Assembly (NCBI GenBank): GCA_023228245.1
Contig: JALOBN010000011.1
Span: 1-61,816 of the forward strand
DNA: 61,816 nucleotides
Reading direction: 5' to 3'
Source: Candidatus Pacearchaeota archaeon
GTDB lineage: Archaea > Nanoarchaeota > Nanoarchaeia > Pacearchaeales > GW2011-AR1
Below, piece after piece: positions 47,118 to 56,655 of the stretch (its first letter is position 1; every line of letters begins with the position of its first letter). Both the position numbers and the translations under genes were made by a program. Under the pieces are notes generated by a model, which searched no databases, was not told the origin of the DNA, and saw only the letters and a list, made by a program, of their open reading frames with translations.

Positions 47118-50100
47118 ATGTCTGATATGGATTTGATGTACAAAGCGACCCTGGACGTGTCTGGGGTATCGAGCGGCGCTCAGCAAGTTAACAATCTGTT
47201 CGGCATGATGGGAAGTGCTGCAGGAGTTGCTACGGTTGGATTGGTAGCTCTCACCGCCGCCGCCGTGGCAACTGGCGTAGCGTTTGTTGGTGCGGTTTCC
47301 GCCGCTGCCTCGTGGCAAACTCAAATGACGGATATCAGCAAGACGACCGGGGTCAAGGGAGAAGAGCTGGAAGCCCTGAGCAAGACGCTTGAAGAAATCA
47401 GGATGAAGTCAGGCGCAACGGCAGAATCTATATCAGGCGCTGTAGTAACCGCCGGATCTATAGGCATTCCAAAAGAGGAATTGGCCGCATTCGCAGAGCT
47501 TTCGATGCAGATGGCCGGAGCTTTTCGAATGTCGGGGGATGCGGCAACTGAAAGCATGGGACTGATAGGAAACGTGGCAAAACCTGCCGAAATGTCTTGG
47601 GTAGAATTTGCAAACAAGGCCGGATCTTCTATCAACGTGCTCGCCGACACGATGACGACATCCGAAGAAAAACTAATGACAGGTCTTACCCATTTAGGGG
47701 CGACAATGGGTCTCCTGAAGCCCTCGGAGGATACTTTACCCGCGTGGGTGGCACTGACCGCCACCATACAAAGTTTAGGATTGCAAGGAGACTCCGGCGG
47801 CGAAGCAATACAAGATGCTATGATGTATTCCGTCAAGAATGCGAAAAACGCTGTAAGCGATCTGCTAGGCGTCTCCGGCGAACAATTACAACTCAATCTG
47901 AGATCGAACGCACCCGAAGTAATGAAGCAAGCGGCAATTGCCATCAAAGCGCTTCCCTTGGCCGAACAGGGCGCTGCGCTCGCGCATTTCGGGCAAACCG
48001 GATCGAAGGCCATTCAGCTCCTCATGGGTGATATTGACCCGCTCACTGGGGGATTCACCAAACTGGATGCTGCGATTCAAACATCAAATCAGGCATTCGA
48101 AGAGGGCACCGGGCTCACCGCGGCGTATGGGGAGTCTCAGAAAACCGTCGAAGTAGCGTGGGAACGAATTCTTGCCACTGGCTCAGTTATCGCAGAGCGA
48201 CTAGGCGGGATATTCCTGCCAGCGGTGGGCGAGGCTCTGAGCAGCATAGCTGATATGGGGCAAGGCGTCGCGGATGGCGTTTCAAAGATAGCCGAATTCA
48301 TCAAGGCGGGGGACATCAAAGGAGCTTTCCAATATCTAGTCAACGAGATGTCGGAGGGGGCACAGAGCCTAGGCAGTGCGTTGCTGGAAAAACTACGATC
48401 CATCGACTACAAGGCAATTGGTGACACGCTATATTCGATGCTTGTTAGTGGCTGGCATGCCGCCGTTAGCCTATTCAGATCATTCCTGTCAAGTGATGCA
48501 TCTCTGACTGGGGCGTTTTCCGCTATCCAAGATGTCTTTGGCCCGACATTTGAACATATTTTCGATAACCTGAAGATAGCAGGCCTGGAAACCTATCTCT
48601 CTCTTGGTGATGGCGTGGTCAACCTGGCCAATAACATCGGGTCGGTGCTGACTGGTGCCATAAACATTGCTATAGAGGCATTCGCCAGGCTGGCCGGTGC
48701 GGCGGACGATGCATTAGGCGGAGCAATAAGCAAGTTGCTCGGGCTGCAAGGGAACGGCACTTCGACAGGAACAGCATCATCGTCATGGATCGACAAGAGC
48801 GCAACCTATCAAATGGCCGGGACGGGCCAATACGTTCCTGGAAGTTCTTTATCCGATACTGCGATTGAATCTAACTACGTGAAAGTTGACACAACTGGAT
48901 ATATTCTAGTACAAGGCGAACTTCAGCCCATTCAAGCGCAGTCGATGTCTGTATCTGCGAATACGTTGACGCTTAGTGCATCTGGTAGTGATTTGAAAAG
49001 CAACGTGCTGGGCGAAATGAAGCTCCATACGATGACATGGGGCGAAGGCGGAGCAGGCGAAGGATTTTCAGGAACTTCCGCAGAACAAACCCAAATGGCC
49101 AATGATTTCAAAACCGTGAAGGAAAATACAGGTGGTGATGGATGGCTAGGCGGAGCGGTGAATGCAATAATCAAGGGCGATGAGCAAGTATCCGGAGAAG
49201 GTTTCGCAGGCACACAGGCGGAAATCAAGAAACTGCCGTCCGACTACCAGAAAGTCGCCGAAACCACAGAACGCAAGACCAGCAACACGCTCGATTTTGG
49301 GTTCAGCAAGGTTTCCGGTGGGCTGGATTCATTGGCACAAATCGGCAAAGATGGCATTAAAACATCCGCTGAGGATAACGCACTCTATCGAGCCATAGTC
49401 GAGAAATGGCAAGTTGAGTGGGAGGACGCGCCATTATTCAGTGAAACACCATACGGGCAAGAAATCAAGGCTGAAATAGCCAAACTTTCGCAATTAAACG
49501 AGATAAAGGAAACCATAAAAGAAGTGGGAGGAGACAATGCCGCCGCTCTGGCAAGGGTAGACTCCACCATCGCGGCAACCAAGGAAGCAATTAACAGCGG
49601 GCTAGCAGAAAGCGCAGCAGAAACAAAACGTCTTACCGATGGCATGTTTTATGGTGACACGCTGGACCCGAAAAAAACCTGGCAGGATTATGTCACTAGT
49701 GAAGGCGGGTATGTTGGCCCTACCAAACTCTACCCAGGATATGAAGATCCCGTGCTAGCAGCAAAGGCCGAAGCTGCTTCAATCAATGCCAAATATGGCA
49801 TAGGGGGTTTGGGTAGTATAGGAGAAGTAAAGGTCGACACCAGCACCGGGCCGGTTCCTGTGAGGATTGACTCGATAGCGCCAGGCGCAACAATGGGGCA
49901 GAGCATCCCCGGCACCACTGGCGGCAACGTCCTGGACCCGGCGCAGAACAATGTCAATAGCTCTATGTCGATGACGCTGGCAATAAACCAGGCGTCCCGC
50001 GAAGTGAGCAACACAATCAAGAATCAAAGTACATTGGTTCGATCGGTCACGATGGCGGCAGCGAATGCGCTTTCCGCTAATATGCTGACGGATACCATGA

Positions 50101-50543
50101 CGATATCCGGGACTGTCGCAAGTTCGGCAAACTCGATAATCTATACACTGTACGAGATTTTTAATACTGGTGGCGGCGCGAAAGCGAGTATAGTTCCAGG
50201 TTCGAGCAACATCGCAGACGCGATCAAGACCAACAACACTCAGATAGATAGCTATGCCTCTGGCGGCTATGTGGCCAATCCAACGGTCGCCCTGATCGGC
50301 GACGCACCTGGTGGGGAGTACATTGTCCCTGCCGTGGAATATCAGCGCTTATTCGAGCAGCGCACCATGAATTTGCAAGTCGATGGTGGTTCGATCCAGA
50401 AGCAAATAGCTGATGTGATCGGCAACACCACAATAGAGCCCGTGGTGATCCCGGCCAGGATTGCCATCGAGGTTGACTCATCCGAGCTCCAAGTAGCTGT
50501 CCACAGAGCCATCACCGTCGAATTGGAGAGTTTAAGGGTGTGA
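47118..50543 (+). CDS. Tape measure protein
   Basis: 1141 residues. TP901-core features: a hydrophobic N-terminal region with GSAAGVATVGLVALTAAAVATGVAF (about 34-58), then WQTQMTDISKTTGV, long alpha-helical body with coiled coils, and a basic/hydrophobic C-terminus. It sets tail length (predicting a tail of roughly 170 nm by the usual 1.5 A per residue rule; estimate). Start follows GAGGTTT. Several central repeats of EGFSGTSAEQ/EGFAGTQAEI at about 635 and 695. Confidence 0.9.
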   Translation: MSDMDLMYKATLDVSGVSSGAQQVNNLFGMMGSAAGVATVGLVALTAAAVATGVAFVGAVSAAASWQTQMTDISKTTGVKGEELEALSKTLEEIRMKSGATAESISGAVVTAGSIGIPKEELAAFAELSMQMAGAFRMSGDAATESMGLIGNVAKPAEMSWVEFANKAGSSINVLADTMTTSEEKLMTGLTHLGATMGLLKPSEDTLPAWVALTATIQSLGLQGDSGGEAIQDAMMYSVKNAKNAVSDLLGVSGEQLQLNLRSNAPEVMKQAAIAIKALPLAEQGAALAHFGQTGSKAIQLLMGDIDPLTGGFTKLDAAIQTSNQAFEEGTGLTAAYGESQKTVEVAWERILATGSVIAERLGGIFLPAVGEALSSIADMGQGVADGVSKIAEFIKAGDIKGAFQYLVNEMSEGAQSLGSALLEKLRSIDYKAIGDTLYSMLVSGWHAAVSLFRSFLSSDASLTGAFSAIQDVFGPTFEHIFDNLKIAGLETYLSLGDGVVNLANNIGSVLTGAINIAIEAFARLAGAADDALGGAISKLLGLQGNGTSTGTASSSWIDKSATYQMAGTGQYVPGSSLSDTAIESNYVKVDTTGYILVQGELQPIQAQSMSVSANTLTLSASGSDLKSNVLGEMKLHTMTWGEGGAGEGFSGTSAEQTQMANDFKTVKENTGGDGWLGGAVNAIIKGDEQVSGEGFAGTQAEIKKLPSDYQKVAETTERKTSNTLDFGFSKVSGGLDSLAQIGKDGIKTSAEDNALYRAIVEKWQVEWEDAPLFSETPYGQEIKAEIAKLSQLNEIKETIKEVGGDNAAALARVDSTIAATKEAINSGLAESAAETKRLTDGMFYGDTLDPKKTWQDYVTSEGGYVGPTKLYPGYEDPVLAAKAEAASINAKYGIGGLGSIGEVKVDTSTGPVPVRIDSIAPGATMGQSIPGTTGGNVLDPAQNNVNSSMSMTLAINQASREVSNTIKNQSTLVRSVTMAAANALSANMLTDTMTISGTVASSANSIIYTLYEIFNTGGGAKASIVPGSSNIADAIKTNNTQIDSYASGGYVANPTVALIGDAPGGEYIVPAVEYQRLFEQRTMNLQVDGGSIQKQIADVIGNTTIEPVVIPARIAIEVDSSELQVAVHRAITVELESLRV

Positions 50544-50547
50544 GATC

Positions 50548-53148
50548 CTGAACGATGGACTCTATTTTTTGGAGCGGAAAAAGCAGCGGTATTTGACGGC
50601 GGTTGCCTCCCAGGTCCAGGGCGCCGGCATCGGAGAATACTATTCTGGCGGCTATCTGGGCGATGAGGATAATAGCTGCTATCTGACCTCAGAGACATTC
50701 AGGTTCCGAGTCGATAATTACACTGCCCACCGGACAGAATACTTTGAATTTGGAATTTCGGATTTTCCGAATTCATTTCTCCCGATCTCGAAAATCAGGA
50801 TACATTGCAACTATTTCGCAATCAATGATTACTGGTGGAATACCACATTACTCCAATGGGAGGGGACTTATCACAACCATGCCCAATGCACCATAACGCC
50901 CTATCTCCGAATCAATGGAGAGCTGTATTATGGGACTCCTGCCGAATTCGGGGCGGATTCTCCGAGCGGGCACGAATCCGATCCGCCCGCGCTCGTTGGC
51001 GGTCTTCCCGTACTGCACACTGAAAAGACAGTCTATTATGACTGGACGACCAATCCGGCGACTGGAGTTGCATGGACGGCAAACGACTATCTGACAATCT
51101 CATTCGGCCTGAAGGTGGTTGCGCCGTCCGGTTCTATGGGAACCATGACGATCGGCAAGCTCTATCCGATCATCTATTCTGATTATACTTACGACGAGAC
51201 TGAAGAGATTGCTTTCCACAAAATAGCGGCCAGTGACATATCGCTAAATCAGTATGCACAGACACCGATCAAGGCCGATGATCTCTATTTAAAATCGACG
51301 CTTGACATTCCCGGAATGTCGGAATTGATTTTAATTAAAGATGCTGCTATCGCTTTTAGTGGATTTGCTTGGACTTCGATTAAGAAGAGTCCTAGTGTAT
51401 TTGAAATCAATTCCAAATCCAAGCAGATTATCCTCGATTATCGCCTGATGGGGTACGATTATATTCCTAGCCGGTTCGGGGATTTTGGCGAGCTGGCTGG
51501 CATGGAGGTTGATGATCTCTTTTCTGACGATGCCCCTATCTGCCCGGAGTCTCAGCCCACAAAAGAACAAATCGAGATCGACAGCGCCACATATCTAAAT
51601 CGATATGCGTATAATATCCCGATAGGAATGTTCTATTTCTTGAATTCCTGGGACGGGCGATTCAAGAAAACCAACCTGCCCCTCAACACGGCCTGGTTGG
51701 AAGACCACAAATTAGATACATACATCCGTCCAGGAACAAATGACTTCAGCGGATATCGAATAACCGCAAATCCTGAATTGATTGGCGTGCCTGCGAAGGT
51801 ATTCAGCGATCTGTTTCAAAACCTCGGGCAGGAAGTGAGGTATCGATACAAACTCAACGGCCTGCTATACCAGGACGCGGCAGAGGAGATCGCAAACGGC
51901 TCTGAAGAAGAGCCTGTGATGGATTTTGTAGACGGTGACAATTCGAAAATCACCGTCAAAATCCCGACTTCTCCAAGTCCGACGGCGACTTTTGGCATCT
52001 CGACTAATCCGAAAGTGGCTTCGACCTGGAATCGAGCCCGACAATATCTTACTCAATGCTTCTCTTCATCGAGAATCGCCGACGATCTCAAAGAGTATTT
52101 AGAATCAAAGCTCGACCTCGACGACACATCTTACGAAATCACCCTGGATTATGAGCAGTGGCACATCAGGCCGGGAGATTATATCTCAGTCCAGCCAAAA
52201 GATTATCCGGTAATTCCCGTTCGGGCCAGGCAGATTTCAACGGGAAAGGGGCAAACAAAAATCACCGCAGGAAGGCGACTGCTAGCTATAAATGAGCAAT
52301 TCGGTATCTGGAGAGATGCCAGATATGCCAGCCATTTGTACGAGCAGGTCAAGAATATCGAAATCGCGGAATCCGATGATCTAACACTATCGAAACAATT
52401 CACGATCGAAAGTGCTGATTTGGTCGAGGGGTGGCAATGCACTGTAGGAATCGACTGGAATTTTGAGATGGTGAATCGGGTCTACGAGGGGGGCGGATCA
52501 AATTGGGCTGAGATCCCGAGCGCCAGGCCGCCATATCCGACAGAGGCATATGTGCAGGTCCAGGGAGAGTCATACGATGCGTACGGGGCGCATGAGTACG
52601 AATTCCAAATAACCCAGAACATGACCGCCATCGGGATCGAGCCCTATGGGCAAAATGACGTCAACGTCATGCTGCATGGAGAATTCAAGTGGCGAAAAGA
52701 TGGGGGGGCATGGAGCGAGGCGCTGGTCGGCTACGATGTGTGGCACCCAACCAATGAGTTCAATGCGGACCTCGGAAATGGACTCTATGGGCGCGTCATA
52801 TTTTCGCTTGTGCCGCCCGGCTACCCCTGGGCGACGCCGAAATCAACGGATCTTCTGGGAAAATCGGCATCGGCGTATGCATGTGAGACCGTCGATCTCA
52901 GTCTTGCGTCTAAACTCCTGATCTTGAAAATCGATGGCAAGGCCATCCCGCCAGGACGATACCTTGCCAAGGGCGAAAGCGGATCGCTGGAAGTGGACAT
53001 CACCGAATTCTGCAACGCGGCGGGAACCTACACGCTCACGGCACAGCTCGTCGGTGGCGTGGCCACATCTGACAACCCGAATTATTATCATACGCTTTCA
53101 GGCGAAATCAGTCAAAAAATCAGATGCATTCCAATCGAGGTAGCATGA
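50548..53148 (+). CDS. Tail-tip protein A1 (non-AUG start likely)
   Basis: 866 residues if started at CTG 50548, 8 bases after GGGTG; a TTG at 50569 gives 859. The CTG start aligns the N-terminus (NDGLYFLERKKQRY) with that of the next gene (ADGFYFYDGVTPRKF). The two proteins also share a segment (LGQEVRYRYKLNGLLYQDAAEEI versus IGREVEFLPRNDWTLHMDIAEEI) and a C-terminal motif (IDGKAIPPGR versus VNGKIVPPGR), so they are paralogues. Probably distal tail/hub-type baseplate proteins of the siphovirus tip. No known family match is certain. Confidence 0.65.
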   Translation: MNDGLYFLERKKQRYLTAVASQVQGAGIGEYYSGGYLGDEDNSCYLTSETFRFRVDNYTAHRTEYFEFGISDFPNSFLPISKIRIHCNYFAINDYWWNTTLLQWEGTYHNHAQCTITPYLRINGELYYGTPAEFGADSPSGHESDPPALVGGLPVLHTEKTVYYDWTTNPATGVAWTANDYLTISFGLKVVAPSGSMGTMTIGKLYPIIYSDYTYDETEEIAFHKIAASDISLNQYAQTPIKADDLYLKSTLDIPGMSELILIKDAAIAFSGFAWTSIKKSPSVFEINSKSKQIILDYRLMGYDYIPSRFGDFGELAGMEVDDLFSDDAPICPESQPTKEQIEIDSATYLNRYAYNIPIGMFYFLNSWDGRFKKTNLPLNTAWLEDHKLDTYIRPGTNDFSGYRITANPELIGVPAKVFSDLFQNLGQEVRYRYKLNGLLYQDAAEEIANGSEEEPVMDFVDGDNSKITVKIPTSPSPTATFGISTNPKVASTWNRARQYLTQCFSSSRIADDLKEYLESKLDLDDTSYEITLDYEQWHIRPGDYISVQPKDYPVIPVRARQISTGKGQTKITAGRRLLAINEQFGIWRDARYASHLYEQVKNIEIAESDDLTLSKQFTIESADLVEGWQCTVGIDWNFEMVNRVYEGGGSNWAEIPSARPPYPTEAYVQVQGESYDAYGAHEYEFQITQNMTAIGIEPYGQNDVNVMLHGEFKWRKDGGAWSEALVGYDVWHPTNEFNADLGNGLYGRVIFSLVPPGYPWATPKSTDLLGKSASAYACETVDLSLASKLLILKIDGKAIPPGRYLAKGESGSLEVDITEFCNAAGTYTLTAQLVGGVATSDNPNYYHTLSGEISQKIRCIPIEVA

Positions 53149-54779
53149 CAGCAGATGGATTCTATTTCTACGATGGCGTCACTCCGAGAAAGTTCGCGGG
53201 CGTGCTGGAGTCCTGGAAGCAGTATTTCCAGGTGCCCATAAAGGCTGATGAACTGACGGTCAGGATCTCGGCAGATACGCCAGCCGAGCCATTTTCTGAT
53301 GTCGTTTATGTGGTCGACGGCATCCATGTTTTTCACGGCAGCATAACCAGGGTAGGCGATCTCGGGAACGCTCAGAGGCTCACTTGCCTGAGCAAGCAAT
53401 GGACCCTAGACTGGCGGCCAATGCCGTATTATGTCTACTACAACGTCGATCTTAATACGATCCTGTCGTCTGATACACCGTCTACCGTTATGGGAATGAT
53501 GCTGCTGGCGAATGGCCACATCCCGAATGGAAAATGGACTTACTACAATGCAATCGTTAGGAATTTGGTAGATGGCGGGCTAAAATCCTGCCTGAGAGAT
53601 AAGGCGCTTTACGCCTCTACCAGCTTCCCGAATGCAGGCACAATAGACGATCTGGATGGAGTGGTGCAGCTCACTGATGCAGGCGCGATACCGACAGCAG
53701 ATGATACCTACTATCGGACAGTGGATGATCTCTATGTGCTGGTAGGTGATGGCAGTTATAGAGAAAATGCAACTGTCATAGTCGCCAAGGACTGGTGCGA
53801 TACCCGGATAGTATTCGGATCATGTGACATTGGCACCTACAAGAGCGCCGCTGCATTCGCTATTGAAGGAGTGATGGCAAAGGTTCTGGATGACATCATT
53901 CAGAAAATCGGAAGAGAGGTCGAATTTCTACCTCGGAATGATTGGACTCTGCACATGGACATTGCGGAGGAGATCCCAGGCAGGAGCAGCGAAACGAGCC
54001 CACTCAAGACCTATATTGATGGGGTCAACTGCAAGATAGTTCCCTCAACACAGAGCCCAGGCATTCAGGCGGCGATCAGCTACGGATCTGACATCTGCGA
54101 AGCTCCACAATGCGTCAGCGATTGGAAGAGAGGCACAGCCCTGATCAAGTGCTATCAAAACCAGGGCTATCAATCCGAGGAAGTTTTGGGCATCCTGCAG
54201 GGCCTCGTGGAAGACAGCCAGGAATCCTATACAGTGACCACCAACGAGGTTGATCCGGTCCTCCGGCCCGGTGATTGGGTTGGAATCCAGATACCGGATG
54301 AAGTTGATATCGCTCTCCGAATCCGGGAGAAGACAATCGCCCCTGGAAAAATGACTCTCTTGTGCGGGAAAAAATTGGTATCCGCATCCAGCATTTTCGG
54401 CTCATATCTGAGGGGCAGCATCCCGGACGATGCGCAGCCTCGCAGCACAACGACTCTGGTATCTCAGAGCAGCTTCGAAGTCAGCTCTGAGAATTATGAT
54501 TTGGGCGGGCTGAGGGTATTCTATGAGGAGTCTTTCTCGGAAGAGGATGATACCGATATCGATACCGGCGCATTCATGACATTGGATGTGAACGGCAAGA
54601 TCGTCCCACCTGGCAGGATTCTTCTGAGCAAAGCGGAATCGGTGAAGATCGACATCACGGACTATAGCATCATGCCTGGAACGAACACCGTGACCAGGGG
54701 CCTCTACAACGACGATGGATGGACTTCCTCCGAGAGATACGTAAAACAGTATCTAGCGGTCAAATTCATCGCTCCTTGA
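53145..54779 (+). CDS. Tail-tip protein A2, paralogue of A1
   Basis: 544 residues from the ATG at 53145, which overlaps A1's stop and follows CGAGGT. Shorter version of A1: the same N-terminal DGFYF, internal IGREVEF and C-terminal VNGKIVPPGR segments with insertions missing. Likely forms part of the tail hub together with A1. Confidence 0.65.
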   Translation: MTADGFYFYDGVTPRKFAGVLESWKQYFQVPIKADELTVRISADTPAEPFSDVVYVVDGIHVFHGSITRVGDLGNAQRLTCLSKQWTLDWRPMPYYVYYNVDLNTILSSDTPSTVMGMMLLANGHIPNGKWTYYNAIVRNLVDGGLKSCLRDKALYASTSFPNAGTIDDLDGVVQLTDAGAIPTADDTYYRTVDDLYVLVGDGSYRENATVIVAKDWCDTRIVFGSCDIGTYKSAAAFAIEGVMAKVLDDIIQKIGREVEFLPRNDWTLHMDIAEEIPGRSSETSPLKTYIDGVNCKIVPSTQSPGIQAAISYGSDICEAPQCVSDWKRGTALIKCYQNQGYQSEEVLGILQGLVEDSQESYTVTTNEVDPVLRPGDWVGIQIPDEVDIALRIREKTIAPGKMTLLCGKKLVSASSIFGSYLRGSIPDDAQPRSTTTLVSQSSFEVSSENYDLGGLRVFYEESFSEEDDTDIDTGAFMTLDVNGKIVPPGRILLSKAESVKIDITDYSIMPGTNTVTRGLYNDDGWTSSERYVKQYLAVKFIAP

Positions 54780-54798
54780 GGTGATTTTCATATACATC

Positions 54799-56646
54799 AT
54801 GCTTGGTAGTATCGATCTTTCCGGGTGCATAACATCTGAAATAAAATATAACGGCGGATACTGGAAGATCGACCAAACGAATGCAATCTCCTTGGTGACC
54901 TCGGCCCGCAAAGATAAGGCATCTGGAATGTCGGTAGAATTTCAGGTAACGTTCGATACTGAAGCCGCTGCAAGCGAGTTTCTTGCATATTGCCATCAGC
55001 ATTCAGCGGATAACCCGGACTTCGATGAGGAAGAGGGCGCAGGGATCGCCTTCTATATCCGCTCTGATGGGTGGCACTATACGGTGTGGTCAGTGACGGC
55101 GACCAAGTCCGTGATAGGGGAATCACCGCTCGACTATATTCAATATTGTTATGATGTGGTTTGCCAACTGGTTTCGCCATATGCAGAGGGGACAGCACAA
55201 GAATTTGATGAGGATGATTATATATCAAGCATAATATCATCCATGTCAGAGATGTGTATTAATAAAAATGGGGATATTTATGTCCTCGGCTCCACTGGTG
55301 TATTGTGGACGTTCTCAATCGCAAACGGATTCACACTTTTCCCTATTCAGTGTGGGTCAAAGTTGGTAAGAATTTCGGCCAACGATTCTTACATAATGGG
55401 GATAGACGAAAATGGCGCCATGCACAGATACAATGGCAGTGCGTGGGAAGCATTTATGGCTTCCGATATCGCTTATGATATTTCAATAGCAGATGATGGC
55501 ACAGTTTACCGGATAGGCCCTTACACAGGGACCTCCTATGATCCTGCTTATGACAGCCTGTTCAAGCTGGTTGGTGGGGCGTGGACCCGGTTGGGTTATC
55601 CTTACTCGAAATGTGCTGCGAAGGATACGGATGTCGTTTGGGCGATCCACAAAACTACGTTGGCAACCTGGGAGTTCGAGTTCGGAACACCGTCACTGAT
55701 AAGCAATACAGCGATGAGCGAGATTTCGCAGTTCTATAACGGAGCTGTCGATGGCATCACCTCAGCAGGAAACGCGGTGCACTGGAACACTGTTTATGGG
55801 TGGCAATCGAGATCGAAAAGTGTGATTGCCGTGGCGAGTTCCGGGTATTACAAGGCGTATTATATCGCGTTGGATGGTAGCGGCTTGTGGGAGTATGCAA
55901 CCCAGTGGATAAATTTAGGTCAGGATATTGTATGCCGCCAATTGACATTCTCGCTCGATAATTCCGACGGGCAGCTTCCAGAATCCCCCGACATCGCAAT
56001 AGATTGCGTCGGCGGGGAGGATCTGACGCTTTCGATCGCCGACAGCGAGACAATTGTATTGGCCGATCAGATCAACAGCGAGGAACAATGGAGCTTCGAA
56101 GGCGGCAAAAAGCGGATAGTGGAGACGTATGTGGGCGACGTGTCCAGCCTCAATGCATGGCTCCTGGATTGGGATTGGACTGCCGCGCCGGACGCTCCGC
56201 CAGTTTGGTCGGGCGGCGAGATCTGGTTAGACTCTGGTAGAGACTCTTTTATCCTGCTATCAGGGCCGAATAAGATTATTGCCCCAATCAAGATGACTGC
56301 CAACCTGAGCCTTACCGCGGGCGGTGCCACGAATGAGGCCTATGTGCAGATCAGCTCCGATAAGTCGAATTGGAAGACGGTTTTTGACCAGATTAGATTC
56401 GAATCGGGCGAGGCGGTCTACGGCATCCCTGAAGCAATGGGAATGAAGGACTGCTATGTGCGGCTCTATTGCAATTCGGGCACCGCGACTCGCTATCTCA
56501 AAATTGCCTCGATCAAATTCGAAGTGATCAGAGCGGCGATACCGCTTCCCGTGGTGCCGGCTGGGAAAAATAAGACCGCCACAATCTCGATCACGGATGG
56601 CGAAATGGAAATGTTTGGTTCATTTGCTCCTGTGGGAAAATTATGA
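54799..56646 (+). CDS. Tail fibre/propeller protein B1
   Basis: 615 residues from the ATG at 54799. An ATA at 54790 has better spacing to GAGGTGAT; the true start may be non-AUG. N-terminal Dit-like domain (to about 140; LGSIDLSGCIT ... YTVWSVTATKSVIG), a central propeller-like repeat region (blades such as YVLGSTGVLWTF), and a C-terminal domain ending AGKNKTATISITDGE. Paralogue of the next gene. Confidence 0.65.
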   Translation: MLGSIDLSGCITSEIKYNGGYWKIDQTNAISLVTSARKDKASGMSVEFQVTFDTEAAASEFLAYCHQHSADNPDFDEEEGAGIAFYIRSDGWHYTVWSVTATKSVIGESPLDYIQYCYDVVCQLVSPYAEGTAQEFDEDDYISSIISSMSEMCINKNGDIYVLGSTGVLWTFSIANGFTLFPIQCGSKLVRISANDSYIMGIDENGAMHRYNGSAWEAFMASDIAYDISIADDGTVYRIGPYTGTSYDPAYDSLFKLVGGAWTRLGYPYSKCAAKDTDVVWAIHKTTLATWEFEFGTPSLISNTAMSEISQFYNGAVDGITSAGNAVHWNTVYGWQSRSKSVIAVASSGYYKAYYIALDGSGLWEYATQWINLGQDIVCRQLTFSLDNSDGQLPESPDIAIDCVGGEDLTLSIADSETIVLADQINSEEQWSFEGGKKRIVETYVGDVSSLNAWLLDWDWTAAPDAPPVWSGGEIWLDSGRDSFILLSGPNKIIAPIKMTANLSLTAGGATNEAYVQISSDKSNWKTVFDQIRFESGEAVYGIPEAMGMKDCYVRLYCNSGTATRYLKIASIKFEVIRAAIPLPVVPAGKNKTATISITDGEMEMFGSFAPVGKL

Positions 56647-56655
56647 CGAGGTAAA

